Assembly (NCBI GenBank): GCA_002825515.1
Contig: PJET01000042.1
Coordinates: forward strand, 1 to 22,107
Direction: 5' to 3'
Source: Candidatus Thorarchaeota archaeon MP11T_1
GTDB lineage: Archaea; Asgardarchaeota; Thorarchaeia; Thorarchaeales; Thorarchaeaceae
Length of the DNA stretch: 22,107 bases
Made by a program: the position numbers and the translations under genes. The notes under the pieces were generated by a model that did not search any database, was not told where the DNA came from, and saw only the letters and a program-made list of their open reading frames with translations. This document shows positions 7,908 through 16,592 of the stretch, one piece after another; the first letter of the stretch is position 1; each line of letters starts with the position of its first letter.

Positions 7908-9523
7908 CAAGGCACAACACCTCCAATGATGAAAGTGACAACAGACTGAGTGAAACTAAGAACAAGATCTGGCCATACACCAAGCAAAATCACTGGAATT
8001 AGCATCAAGATTGGAGCTATGAGATCACTCCATGGTGCTTCCGTGACTTCTTTTTCTGCATCAGGATCGCTGAAGACTATTCGGTTCAACATCCAGAGCA
8101 TGTAACCTACCGTTACGAAGATACCAAATGTGATGATAGCTGACCAGAGGTAGATAACAACGGAGCCAAAGATGACCAAGGCTTCAGCTATGAAACCACT
8201 GAATCCTGGAAGACCAAAGGCTGCAAATGACGCAAGAATCAGGATAGCGGAGAGTTTCGGAGCTTTGGTCATTAAGCCCTTAATATCAGGAAGCTCACGC
8301 GTTCCTGCGGAGTATTTGAGTTGTCCAGCCATGATAAACATGATGGAGATTATAGTCCCGTGACTGAACATCATGAATATTGAGCCTTGAAGTGCTAAGT
8401 TAGCAGCATTGATGTAGCCAACATTCTCTGCAACAAGTGGATCAAGACCAATTCCGAACGCAGCTACGGCAACACCAAGCAATACCCAGGACATGTGATT
8501 GATTGAGGTATACGCGACTAGACTCTTCAAGTCAGTTTGAGCCATTGCCGTGAATGCAGCATAGATACATGTGAAGATAGCTAATGCTGCGAAGGGGATA
8601 CTCAATCTAGCAAATGCACTGGGCACTAACCAAAGTCCAAGACGGATGAAAGTGTATCCACCCATCTTCAGCAAAATACCAGCGAGTATAACTGAACCCG
8701 GAGTTGGAGCTTTAACATGAGCCCATGGTAGCCAGTTATGTAGTGGCCAGACAGGTAATTTTACTCCTGCACCCATGAAAATAGCAAGTGCAAAACCAAT
8801 TTGAATCATCGGAGCTAGTGATGGCAATATGGTCCTGAGGCCTTCAGTTCCACCACTGATTTCAATTAGCGCAAATGTGTAGATGCCAGTTGCTTCACCA
8901 GCAAGCAGGTACATCATAAAGAAGGCGACAAGCATGACAGCTGAGCCAAGATGTGTATAGATGAAGAACTTCACAGCTGCATGTTCACATCCCTCTTCGC
9001 CCCAGCGTCCAATGATGAAGAACATTGGAATCAGAACCAATTCCCAGAATATGAAGAATCCAATCAAATCTAGTGACATGAAAACTCCCATCAATCCAGT
9101 CTGGAGCAGCAAGAAAAGGGAGTAGTAGAATCCTTCAGACTTGTGAATATGGTTCGAACTTATCGCTGCAATGAATACCACCAGATTGGACAATAGAATC
9201 ATAATAGCAGAGAGTCCATCAACTCCAATAATGAACTGGAAGATTGTATCTGTGGAGCCAATTGGGATTGTTCCCAATACAAAACTGTCAACGAACTGCA
9301 TTCCAGCATCTGTTGCAGTTGAAAGAATTTGATTCGTATCTACAGCAAGAACTAGAAGGAGTGATAATACAAGCTCAATGGTAGTGACTAGTAACGAAAT
9401 TGGACGAGCTCCTTTCCCTGCAAAGTATGCAACCAATGCAGCAACGAGTGGTAAAATGAGCATGAATGCTAATGGTCCTAGAGGTAGTGAGTTTAGGATG
9501 TTTAAAGCAAAGTCCAATTGCAT
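7907..9523 (-). CDS. nuoM2: Complex I antiporter-like subunit NuoM (second copy)
   Basis: A 538-residue membrane protein with the complete canonical NuoM set: TM5 Glu161 in FWELVLIPMFFI, TM7 Lys255 in GVKLPVWPLHNWLPWAHVKAPT, TM8 Lys286 in AGILLKMGGYTFIRL, and AMAQTDLKSLVAYTSINHMSW. The late acidic residue is in SGFIAEALV. This is the closer match to textbook NuoM of the two in this operon, and by order (L, M, N) it occupies the normal nuoM place. It should translocate an ion per turnover as part of the membrane arm. The ATG at 9523 follows the nuoL TAA by one base; a GGGAG near the end of nuoL can serve as ribosome binding site. Its stop overlaps the nuoN start. Confidence 0.95.
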   Translation of the reverse strand: MQLDFALNILNSLPLGPLAFMLILPLVAALVAYFAGKGARPISLLVTTIELVLSLLLVLAVDTNQILSTATDAGMQFVDSFVLGTIPIGSTDTIFQFIIGVDGLSAIMILLSNLVVFIAAISSNHIHKSEGFYYSLFLLLQTGLMGVFMSLDLIGFFIFWELVLIPMFFIIGRWGEEGCEHAAVKFFIYTHLGSAVMLVAFFMMYLLAGEATGIYTFALIEISGGTEGLRTILPSLAPMIQIGFALAIFMGAGVKLPVWPLHNWLPWAHVKAPTPGSVILAGILLKMGGYTFIRLGLWLVPSAFARLSIPFAALAIFTCIYAAFTAMAQTDLKSLVAYTSINHMSWVLLGVAVAAFGIGLDPLVAENVGYINAANLALQGSIFMMFSHGTIISIMFIMAGQLKYSAGTRELPDIKGLMTKAPKLSAILILASFAAFGLPGFSGFIAEALVIFGSVVIYLWSAIITFGIFVTVGYMLWMLNRIVFSDPDAEKEVTEAPWSDLIAPILMLIPVILLGVWPDLVLSFTQSVVTFIIGGVVP

Positions 9524-9524
9524 T

Positions 9525-11798
9525 TTATATCACTCCCAATGTAACTAATGCGAGAAGAATCAGTATTCCAATACCGAACATCACAACGCTAACATAGTCA
9601 TTAATACGTCCCGTCTGGGTCTCTGCTAGACCAACCTCAGACGCCCTAACACTTTCAGTTGAAATTCCCTCAGCCAATCCATCAACTACATTATCGTCAA
9701 ACCAGCGAACCTTTGTAGAAATCGAAATCGCTGCATCAGCAGATTTGAAGTCGATTCCATCAATTATCTTGTCATCCACTTGGACACGATACATTGCTGC
9801 AAAGTTGAGGAACTTCCTCAAGACCCAGTGGTATGCTTCATTGATGTACCATCTGTGTTTGAAAAGATTGTATATTCTTCGACGAAGTCCTGTTTCACCG
9901 ATAATGGTGTTAGGTGTATCAGCACCCCTGATATAGATGATATAACCAGGAATCCCACCTATGGCCAATGCACCCAATGTGATTGCGAATGGAACGATTC
10001 CTGGCATAGTGAGTTTGACTAGAATCATTTCGGTCATAATCTCACTCCAAGCATGAGCCTCATTGAGTACAATGTTCTGGATGAATGGAAACACAATGAA
10101 AGCTATTATTGTGAAACTAGCCAAGATATAGAGAGGGACCATCATAGCTGGACCCGGATCGTGTGGAGCTTCATGGTGGTCATCATGATGTTCTTCGACG
10201 TCATGCTCTGCTCCCTCTTCTTCATGAGCTTCATGAGTTTCGTGAGACTCGTAATGTGAAGGTCCATAGAATGTGATTCCCATTAATCGGAAGCTGTAGA
10301 AAATCGTGCAAGCTGCTGCCAAGATTGCAAAGAGGAATAGTATCCATCCTAATGGATTGGTCCAATGAGCAGCGAGCTCGTATGTATATTCTATAATGGA
10401 GTCCTTTGACCAGAATCCAGAGAAAGGCGGTATTCCAGCCAGCGCCAGAACACCAATCCACATAACAATGAAGGTCTTCCGCATATGTTTTCGGAGACCA
10501 CCCATCTTTGAAACATACTTCGTGTGGACTGCATGTATCACTCCACCTGAAGCCAAGAACAGAAGTGCTTTGAATGCGCCATGAGATACAACATGTAAAA
10601 CACTACTCAAATATGCGTAGTCATAATGTAGATGATTCACCTCAAGTAGACCACCAACACCCAAAGCCAACATCATGTATCCAAGCTGGGATAGCGTGGA
10701 GAAAGCAAGAATCTGTTTAAGCTCATTTGATGTCATTCCCATTGTGGCAGTTAGAAGTGCAGTGATGCCTCCGATGACTCCTACAATAATAAAGAATGTA
10801 AGAGCAGCTTCGAATCCGATTAATTGAGCTGCAGTGAAAGCATGCTCACCACCATTCTCAACACCAGCATTTGCAGCACTAACCATAGTGACTAGGAACC
10901 TTGCTGTAATGTATACTCCAGCTTTGACCATGGTGGCTGCATGGATCAGAGCTGAAACTGAAGTTGGACCTGCCATTGCTTCGGGCAACCATACTTGGAG
11001 GGGGGCTTGACCTGACTTGCCAATTGCTCCAGCAAATATCAAAATGAACACTGGAACCAAGAGACCAACTCCAGCAAGGGCGGTCCACCAGGTGTTATCC
11101 TGAGCCATTCCTGTAAGATTAGTAGCTCCAAGAGTTGTGTTCTCAAACATGAAGGTCCCTGTAAACATGAATAGAAGTAGAATACCACCTAGCATGAAGG
11201 CATCACCAATTCGAGTCACGATGAATGCCTTTGTTCCGCAGTAGGAGTTGTACTTACCCTCTGTCTCAAATTGAAGTAGTGGATTTGTCTGCTCATAACC
11301 AGTCGGGTCTTCTTCAGGTGGATTCCGCTTGTCATTCCAGAAACCGATGAGACCATAGGAACAGAAACCCATTATCTCCCATCCGATGAATCCAATCAAC
11401 AGGTTATTGCTCAGAACAAGTGTGAGCATACCACCACCAAATGCGAGCATCAGGAAGAAGAACCTGTCACGGTCCCCCTCATGAGCCATGTACTCAGTTG
11501 AGTACACGTAGATTAGGAAACATAGTGTGCTTGCTAAGACGCCCATGATGACAGATAGAGAATCAAGCAACATTCCAAAGGGTACTACTAGTACACCCGG
11601 AATGTTGATCCAGTGCCAAGTTGGATTAGGACTACCAATGTCTGGAAGCAGCGACCAACAGAGGATCATTGTGATACCCATGAAGATGGCAGGAGTCCAG
11701 TCTCTAAGTCTTTCATTGAATTTCCCAACAAGAGGAACAAGTAGTGAACCAGCTAATGGGAGCACGAGGATAATGTATTCTGGTAAACCAAACAGCAT
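9525..11798 (-). CDS. nuoL: Complex I antiporter-like subunit NuoL with His-rich insert
   Basis: A 757-residue protein, clearly longer than the roughly 610 residues of E. coli NuoL. Its motifs are TM5 Glu in GWEIMGFCSYGLIGFW, TM7 Lys in IGKSGQAPLQVWLPEAMAGPT, TM8 Lys in AATMVKAGVY, and SNELKQILAFSTLSQLGYM. It also has PPFSGFWSKD, and near the C-terminus the conserved ETQTGRINDY, which follows the lateral helix and precedes the last membrane helix. Residues about 515-546 form a loop with 10 His in 32 residues and many Glu/Asp. NuoL is the distal ion pump whose lateral helix runs along the membrane arm. The ATG at 11798 is chosen because GAGGTG (11810-11805) lies 6 bases upstream; the GTG at 11807 lies within that ribosome binding site. 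Confidence 0.95.
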   Translation of the reverse strand: MLFGLPEYIILVLPLAGSLLVPLVGKFNERLRDWTPAIFMGITMILCWSLLPDIGSPNPTWHWINIPGVLVVPFGMLLDSLSVIMGVLASTLCFLIYVYSTEYMAHEGDRDRFFFLMLAFGGGMLTLVLSNNLLIGFIGWEIMGFCSYGLIGFWNDKRNPPEEDPTGYEQTNPLLQFETEGKYNSYCGTKAFIVTRIGDAFMLGGILLLFMFTGTFMFENTTLGATNLTGMAQDNTWWTALAGVGLLVPVFILIFAGAIGKSGQAPLQVWLPEAMAGPTSVSALIHAATMVKAGVYITARFLVTMVSAANAGVENGGEHAFTAAQLIGFEAALTFFIIVGVIGGITALLTATMGMTSNELKQILAFSTLSQLGYMMLALGVGGLLEVNHLHYDYAYLSSVLHVVSHGAFKALLFLASGGVIHAVHTKYVSKMGGLRKHMRKTFIVMWIGVLALAGIPPFSGFWSKDSIIEYTYELAAHWTNPLGWILFLFAILAAACTIFYSFRLMGITFYGPSHYESHETHEAHEEEGAEHDVEEHHDDHHEAPHDPGPAMMVPLYILASFTIIAFIVFPFIQNIVLNEAHAWSEIMTEMILVKLTMPGIVPFAITLGALAIGGIPGYIIYIRGADTPNTIIGETGLRRRIYNLFKHRWYINEAYHWVLRKFLNFAAMYRVQVDDKIIDGIDFKSADAAISISTKVRWFDDNVVDGLAEGISTESVRASEVGLAETQTGRINDYVSVVMFGIGILILLALVTLGVI

Positions 11799-11808
11799 AT
11801 GACTCACC

Positions 11809-13344
11809 TCATGGGAATGGAATTAGGTCCGCAACCGCCGGGACAATGACATCCAGTGCCAGTCCTGGGAATATTCCAAAGAGCACAATGAGAATTCCAA
11901 GCATGACCATAGCACCCGTCATGGATTTGGAACACTCTTTCACATCTTCCAACTCATCAGGATGAGGTCCTAGGAAGACTTTCCAGAAGAAGCGCAACAT
12001 ATAGCCTGCACTTAGAATTGAACTTGATACTGCGAGAATCGTGAGGATTAGGAAAGGCATGCTAGCAACAGCTGCATGGTCTATTGCAGCTTCAAAACCT
12101 CCAAGAAACATCATCCACTCACTCGCAAAGCCTGAGAGCGGCGGACTTCCAGCAATGCTCATCATTCCAATAGCAGCAGCAAAGGCAGTGATCGGCATTT
12201 TGTTCGAGAGACCACCCATTTTTGTGATGTCACGTATCCCCGTCTGATGAATAACAGCGCCTGCGGTCATGAACAGAACTCCTTTTGAGAATGCGTGGTT
12301 GATTAGGTGGAAAAGACCTCCAGCCGCTCCAGTTGGCGTGTAGACTCCAAGAGCAAAGAGAACATAACCCATCTGAGAAACAGATGAGTAGGCTAGGAGC
12401 CGCTTGATGTCGATTTGAGCTAGAGCCATAAAGCCACCATAGAACATTGTTATTACACCTAGGGCAGCAATGGCGAATGCTAATTGATACGCAGCGGCCC
12501 AGAGTGTGATAGAGCCAAAGCGGACCAATGCATAGGCGCCTGTTTCAATCATTGCACCCGACAATAAAACAGAGATTGGAGTGGGAGCCTCAGCGTGAAC
12601 AGGTGGGAGCCACCAGTGGATGGGAAACACTGCCATTTTGACGAGAAATCCTGCAGCGAGTAGGATGAAGACAATTTTCAATATTGTTCCAATTGTAATT
12701 CCAAGGCCGGGTAGTGATTCTAACAGATTCAACGCAGTAATCGCAGATTGAAGTTGACTTAACTCGAAAGAACCAGTGAGTGAATAGAGGATACCAAACC
12801 CTACAAGAATACACACCGCACCTGATTGAGTGTACAACCAGAACTTCATTGCGGTACGTTTACGGGTTTCAGGCAACCCCCAGAATAGAATCAGGAAGTA
12901 GCTTGGTACTAGCATAAGTTCCCATGCGATAAAGAATTCGATCAAATTCGTTGCTAATGTCACCCACTGCATACCCATCAAGAAGAAGAGTTGGTTAGCA
13001 AAGAAGGTGGCTTTATTCTCACTGTGTTCTGTATACCCAACAGCATAGACCACTGAAAGGAATCCAAGAACTACAACTGCAAATGTAATAGGAAAGGCAA
13101 TCCCATCAAGCTTGAGCCCAAACTGTTCGAGTAGTACCGACCAAGTTGCATATTCTTCATAGGTAATCCCGCTAAGTACCTGATAGAAGGGATAAATCAT
13201 CAAAAGTGATGCAACTGCTGAGAATCCAACAGCAACTCTTCCAGCTGTTTTCTCCAGACTACCCTTGAAGACATAGATAAGAAGTCCTCCGAAGAAGAGC
13301 ACTGCTAAAGAGAGGGCTGCAAAGGGAAGGTCTGTGAGTTGCAT
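11809..13344 (-). CDS. nuoM1: Additional complex I antiporter-like subunit, NuoM type (first copy)
   Basis: A 511-residue polytopic protein with NuoM-family features: TM5 Glu142 in AWELMLVPSYFLI, TM7 Lys236 in LVKMAVFPIHWWLPPVHAEAPTP, ALAQIDIKRLLAYSSVSQMGY with Lys314, and Glu409 in SGFASEW. At the TM8 position where E. coli NuoM has Lys265 the segment reads SGAMIETGAYALVRF, so the lysine is replaced by Glu267. It lies between nuoI and nuoL, a place where ordinary operons carry no such gene. It is therefore an extra, fourth antiporter-like subunit alongside L, M2 and N. Its ATG directly follows the nuoI TAA (TAAATG), with a GGAGG-type site inside the end of nuoI. It could be nearer to the MrpD/hydrogenase-type pumps; only a phylogeny would tell. 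Confidence 0.9.
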   Translation of the reverse strand: MQLTDLPFAALSLAVLFFGGLLIYVFKGSLEKTAGRVAVGFSAVASLLMIYPFYQVLSGITYEEYATWSVLLEQFGLKLDGIAFPITFAVVVLGFLSVVYAVGYTEHSENKATFFANQLFFLMGMQWVTLATNLIEFFIAWELMLVPSYFLILFWGLPETRKRTAMKFWLYTQSGAVCILVGFGILYSLTGSFELSQLQSAITALNLLESLPGLGITIGTILKIVFILLAAGFLVKMAVFPIHWWLPPVHAEAPTPISVLLSGAMIETGAYALVRFGSITLWAAAYQLAFAIAALGVITMFYGGFMALAQIDIKRLLAYSSVSQMGYVLFALGVYTPTGAAGGLFHLINHAFSKGVLFMTAGAVIHQTGIRDITKMGGLSNKMPITAFAAAIGMMSIAGSPPLSGFASEWMMFLGGFEAAIDHAAVASMPFLILTILAVSSSILSAGYMLRFFWKVFLGPHPDELEDVKECSKSMTGAMVMLGILIVLFGIFPGLALDVIVPAVADLIPFP

Positions 13345-13776
13345 TTAGCGGAACCTCCTCCCACGCCACTCTAGCGGGTCTCTGTCAAGTGTTTCAATCT
13401 TGTCAGGCCCGTATATGAGGTCCTCACGGTCCCCTTCACTCAAATCAACAACGGGAGTATGGAATAGTGCATCGAATCTACATGCCTGTGTGCAGAGACC
13501 ACAGAATATGCATCGAGTATAATCAAAGTACAATGCGCAGTCCTTTTCGTACATCTTGTCTTCCTTATCCATTCTAATAGCAACAACAGGGCATGCACGA
13601 ACACATTGAGCACATGCTGTGCAGGTTTCGCGAATGTGGATGTGCCTGCCTCGAGTTCTCTCAGGATAGATTCTATCTTCAAATGGGAAGAAGTACGTGA
13701 AAGGTCTCTTGAAGACTTGTCTAAATGTATGTTTGAGAATCTGGAAACAGTCGCCTAGTACACTGAAGAATCCCAT
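13345..13776 (-). CDS. nuoI: Complex I iron-sulfur subunit NuoI
   Basis: A 143-residue ferredoxin-like subunit with two complete [4Fe-4S] motifs: CTACAQCVRACP (Cys 52, 55, 58, 62) and CIFCGLCTQACR (Cys 89, 92, 95, 99). These bind clusters N6a and N6b, which pass electrons to the N2 cluster in NuoB. The N-terminal FKRPFTYFFPFEDRIYPERTRGRHI segment before the clusters matches NuoI, including the R-G-R-H strand. It lies between nuoH and nuoM1 with spacings of 3 and 0 bases, as in standard operons on the H side. Because nuoE, F and G are missing, its upstream electron donor is unclear: ferredoxin, the GlcF-like protein, or the flavin domain fused to NuoB are possible. Confidence 0.96.
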   Translation of the reverse strand: MGFFSVLGDCFQILKHTFRQVFKRPFTYFFPFEDRIYPERTRGRHIHIRETCTACAQCVRACPVVAIRMDKEDKMYEKDCALYFDYTRCIFCGLCTQACRFDALFHTPVVDLSEGDREDLIYGPDKIETLDRDPLEWRGRRFR

Positions 13777-13779
13777 AGT

Positions 13780-14919
13780 CTAACCGCCTCCTAAAGGTAG
13801 CAATGCAGCTAGTCCAGGTAGATAGACTATCGCAAGCATTGCGATTACGACATTCAATAGCGCAAGTGGTAACAAATACTTCCAACAATAATGGACAATC
13901 TGGTCTTGTCTTAGTCGTTGGAAGGATGAACTAACCAGAACGAAGAAGAAGAACGTGATAATGAATTTGATAATGAAGTTGACAGCACCTGGTAGGAAAG
14001 GAAGACCTATTGGTCCACCTAAGAACAATGCTACAATCAGTGCTGAATACAGCATTTGCTCTGCGAATTCAGCAAAATAGGTGAGTGTAAAGTAGATACC
14101 AGTGAACTCCGTTCTCCAACCAAAGATAATCTCTGAGTCAGCTACGGGAGCATCGAATGGGAAGATACCTACTGATGCAATTGCAGCCACCAAGAATGTT
14201 GCGAGGTTGATTGGGAGCAGTGCTGCAAACCAAATTGACTCCTGAGCTTGCGCAATCCCCATCAGACTAAGAGAACCTGCAAGTATCGCTGGACCGATTG
14301 TTGAGATGATCATTGGAATTTCAGCGGCAAACTGATTGTTGGCAGCTCTAAATCCACCTATGAGTGAATACTTCGATCCACTGACCCAACCAGCAAGGAG
14401 TGCAATGACTGGCACTGCAGTGAGGAACGCAAAGACTAACACAAGACTCACTGAAAGATCAGCAATGTACCAATAATCAAAATCCCAGGGAATAAAGCAG
14501 AAAGGCAAGAGGACAATAACGAGAAGAAGTCCAGGGAGAAACCTGAACATCCAGCGCTTTGCATTATCTGGGATGATGCTCTCCTTAGCAATCAGTTTGA
14601 TAGCATCTGCAAATAATTGGAGACCTCCGTACTTACCCATATGAACAGGACCTCGTCGGTCTTGGATACGGCCCCAAAGTTTGCGCGTGAACCAGACAGC
14701 CCAAATGAGAGCCATTACGACGAAAATAAGGCCTGGAAATAGTACCGCTCGGAAGAGGAACATGAAATTGGCTGGGTTGAATACGGTTGCCCAAACATGC
14801 ACGATGAGCTCCCAAATCCAGAGAAGGATGCCTTTGACTATACCCCAAATCCAGAAGAGCACATCTTCAAGCCATTGTGGAATTCCAGCAAGCCAAGCAA
14901 AGAAATCGAATTGCAACAT
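13780..14919 (-). CDS. nuoH: Complex I membrane subunit NuoH
   Basis: A protein of about 379 residues with eight or more membrane segments. NuoH signatures are clear: RIQDRRGPVHMGKYGGLQLFADAIKL, GWVSGSKYSLIGGFRAANNQ followed by AAEIPM, and PFDAPVADSEIIFGWRTEF. The subunit forms the membrane floor of the quinone site and links it to the ion pumps. In the last motif the usual P-E-A-E reads P-V-A-D, losing one glutamate, while the following Ser-Glu remains. The frame is open further upstream into nuoD. I take the ATG at 14919 because GGGAGG precedes it and residues before it do not look like NuoH; the ATG at 14931, overlapping the nuoD stop as TGATG, is the alternative. Confidence 0.94.
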   Translation of the reverse strand: MLQFDFFAWLAGIPQWLEDVLFWIWGIVKGILLWIWELIVHVWATVFNPANFMFLFRAVLFPGLIFVVMALIWAVWFTRKLWGRIQDRRGPVHMGKYGGLQLFADAIKLIAKESIIPDNAKRWMFRFLPGLLLVIVLLPFCFIPWDFDYWYIADLSVSLVLVFAFLTAVPVIALLAGWVSGSKYSLIGGFRAANNQFAAEIPMIISTIGPAILAGSLSLMGIAQAQESIWFAALLPINLATFLVAAIASVGIFPFDAPVADSEIIFGWRTEFTGIYFTLTYFAEFAEQMLYSALIVALFLGGPIGLPFLPGAVNFIIKFIITFFFFVLVSSSFQRLRQDQIVHYCWKYLLPLALLNVVIAMLAIVYLPGLAALLPLGGG

Positions 14920-14930
14920 GACACCTCCCA

Positions 14931-16067
14931 TCAGCGATCCCACCACCCTGGATAAGGATCCAAACTTCCAAATATCACGATGAAGTCCGCAAACTTCGAA
15001 CCAGGCACCAAGTCCTTCAACGCATAGTATGAGGCGATACATGGACCTCGAATCTTTGCTCGGTACGCTGTCTGTGCTTTGTCTTGTGTCTTAAGCCACA
15101 GTGATGTGATACCTCGTGTCCCTTCTACTCGACCATATGCTTCTCCTTCAGGGAGTCTGTTAGCTTTTGCCCGAGCCTTAGGATCTATAATCTCACCCTC
15201 GGGTATCTGAGGAATCAACTGCTTAATGATCTCAACAGCGACCTCGGCTTCTTTGAATCGTTGTTCCATACGATCGAGCGCATCACTCTGGCCTGGATGA
15301 TCAGGATTCTCTGTTATAGGTACCTCCCAGTCAACCATGTCATAGGCTAGATTTGGATCTGGGTCGTCCTTTCGCAGGTCCATAGGAACACCACAAGCTT
15401 TGATCGGCGGACCACTCAAGCCCCATTTGAGGCCCTGTTTTACATCATAGATACCTATGTTTTCAGTCCTCGCTCGAAAGGTTGGACTTCCCATTTGCAT
15501 ATCTCTGAATTTGGGCAACCTATCCTCAAAACGCTCTACTGCACGATTTAGCTGCTTCATGAACTTCTCAGTGAAATCATACTTCACACCACCAGGCGTG
15601 GAGTATGACACTGTATGTCGAGAGCCAGTCAATTCTTCAAAAGCATCAAGTGTATATTCTCGGTCAACCCATGGCCATAGAGCCATTGTGAAGAAACCAA
15701 GCTCAGCATTGAATTGGCCCCACCAAAATTGGATGCTATGAAGCCGTGAAAGCTCCATCATGATGGTTCTCATCACTTTTGCACGCTCTGGTACTTCCAT
15801 CTCAGAGATTTTCTCAACTGCGGCAATATACGGATATTCAGCCAAAAACGCCTCAAGCATACACATTCGTTCTAACACTAGTGAGCCTTGCCTGAAGTTC
15901 TTGAACTCAAGGACCTTCTCAGCAGAGCGATGGAAGTAACCAGCGTTGGGGTCACACTCTACCACATAGTCACCTACGAGTGTTAATTTGGTAGCCCATC
16001 CGTGTGCGGATACGTGTTGTGGACCAAACCAGATTTCCATTGCTTCCTCAAGAATGTCAGGACTCAC
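14931..16067 (-). CDS. nuoD: Complex I 49-kDa-type subunit NuoD
   Basis: A 378-residue subunit that with NuoB and NuoH forms the quinone pocket. It opens with FGPQHVSAHGWA, keeping the quinone-binding His (His22, equal to His38 of Thermus Nqo4). It continues with GYFHRSAEK, AVEKI, MELSRLHS and the ending FGSLDPYPGWWDR. There are no paired CxxC motifs at the N- or C-terminal ends, so it is not a hydrogenase large subunit. The quinone-site tyrosine (Thermus Tyr87, in RMDY) is replaced: this protein reads RMCM, with Met70 at the Tyr position and Cys69 before it. The coupling Asp139 of Thermus appears as Glu122. The GTG start overlaps the nuoC stop as GTGA and has AGGTGA six bases upstream. Confidence 0.95.
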   Translation of the reverse strand: MSPDILEEAMEIWFGPQHVSAHGWATKLTLVGDYVVECDPNAGYFHRSAEKVLEFKNFRQGSLVLERMCMLEAFLAEYPYIAAVEKISEMEVPERAKVMRTIMMELSRLHSIQFWWGQFNAELGFFTMALWPWVDREYTLDAFEELTGSRHTVSYSTPGGVKYDFTEKFMKQLNRAVERFEDRLPKFRDMQMGSPTFRARTENIGIYDVKQGLKWGLSGPPIKACGVPMDLRKDDPDPNLAYDMVDWEVPITENPDHPGQSDALDRMEQRFKEAEVAVEIIKQLIPQIPEGEIIDPKARAKANRLPEGEAYGRVEGTRGITSLWLKTQDKAQTAYRAKIRGPCIASYYALKDLVPGSKFADFIVIFGSLDPYPGWWDR

Positions 16068-16591
16068 TTGTCTTCACCTCCCGATGCAGGTCTTGGTTTC
16101 GGAGTCGATATTCCTGTTTCTTCAAGTCTGCTCTGATCTGTCTGGAATCTTTTTCGAAGCGGATACGCTCCTTCCAGCTCATCAGGCAGCAAAAGGAGTC
16201 GTGGGTCAGGATGATTTTTGACACTCACGCCAAACATCTCTCTTACTTCTCTTTCATGCCATTCAAGACCAGGAAAGATGTCACACGTGCTTTCAATCTC
16301 TGGATTCTCACCTTCCAAAGATACTCGTAGTTGAATTAACAAACGATTGGTATGAGACCAGAAGATGTAGATTAGCTCGTAATTGTCATTCTCAAGATCA
16401 ACGCCAAAAACAGACTCAGGCATGGCATCATTGATTTCCTCATCTATTATCGTGATCACGTCACGGATTTTACTCGCAGGCACAACAAGCTCTATCTTAT
16501 TACCATCAAGAGGTTTCGATGATACCTCGGGAATCTTATTGATGACGAGTCTTCCAAAGGTTGCAGCATTCAGTGTAGTCGAGTCTGACAT
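16064..16591 (-). CDS. nuoC: Complex I 30-kDa-type subunit NuoC
   Basis: A 175-residue peripheral-arm subunit. The family signature lies near the C-terminus: FPGLEWHEREVREMFGV, then NHPDPRLLLLPDELEGAYPLRK. NuoC is a structural partner of NuoD and carries no cofactor. It is a separate gene, not fused to nuoD as in E. coli. The ATG at 16591 is preferred to an in-frame ATG at 16639, which lies inside nuoK: GGAGG nine bases before 16591 and the typical short N-terminus support it. The stop overlaps the nuoD start by four bases. A short Pro/Lys-rich tail (STPKPRPASGGEDK) follows the conserved region. Confidence 0.94.
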   Translation of the reverse strand: MSDSTTLNAATFGRLVINKIPEVSSKPLDGNKIELVVPASKIRDVITIIDEEINDAMPESVFGVDLENDNYELIYIFWSHTNRLLIQLRVSLEGENPEIESTCDIFPGLEWHEREVREMFGVSVKNHPDPRLLLLPDELEGAYPLRKRFQTDQSRLEETGISTPKPRPASGGEDK

Positions 16592-16592
16592 C

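Noticed and set aside
11809..13344. First NuoM as part of a separate Mrp sodium/proton antiporter
   Set aside because: No mrpB, E, F or G genes are near, and the gene is embedded with zero spacing between nuoI and nuoL; it is best read as a complex I subunit.
14931..16067. NuoD as the large subunit of a membrane-bound NiFe hydrogenase
   Set aside because: Both CxxC nickel-ligand motifs are absent; only a single Cys69 falls at one of the four positions.
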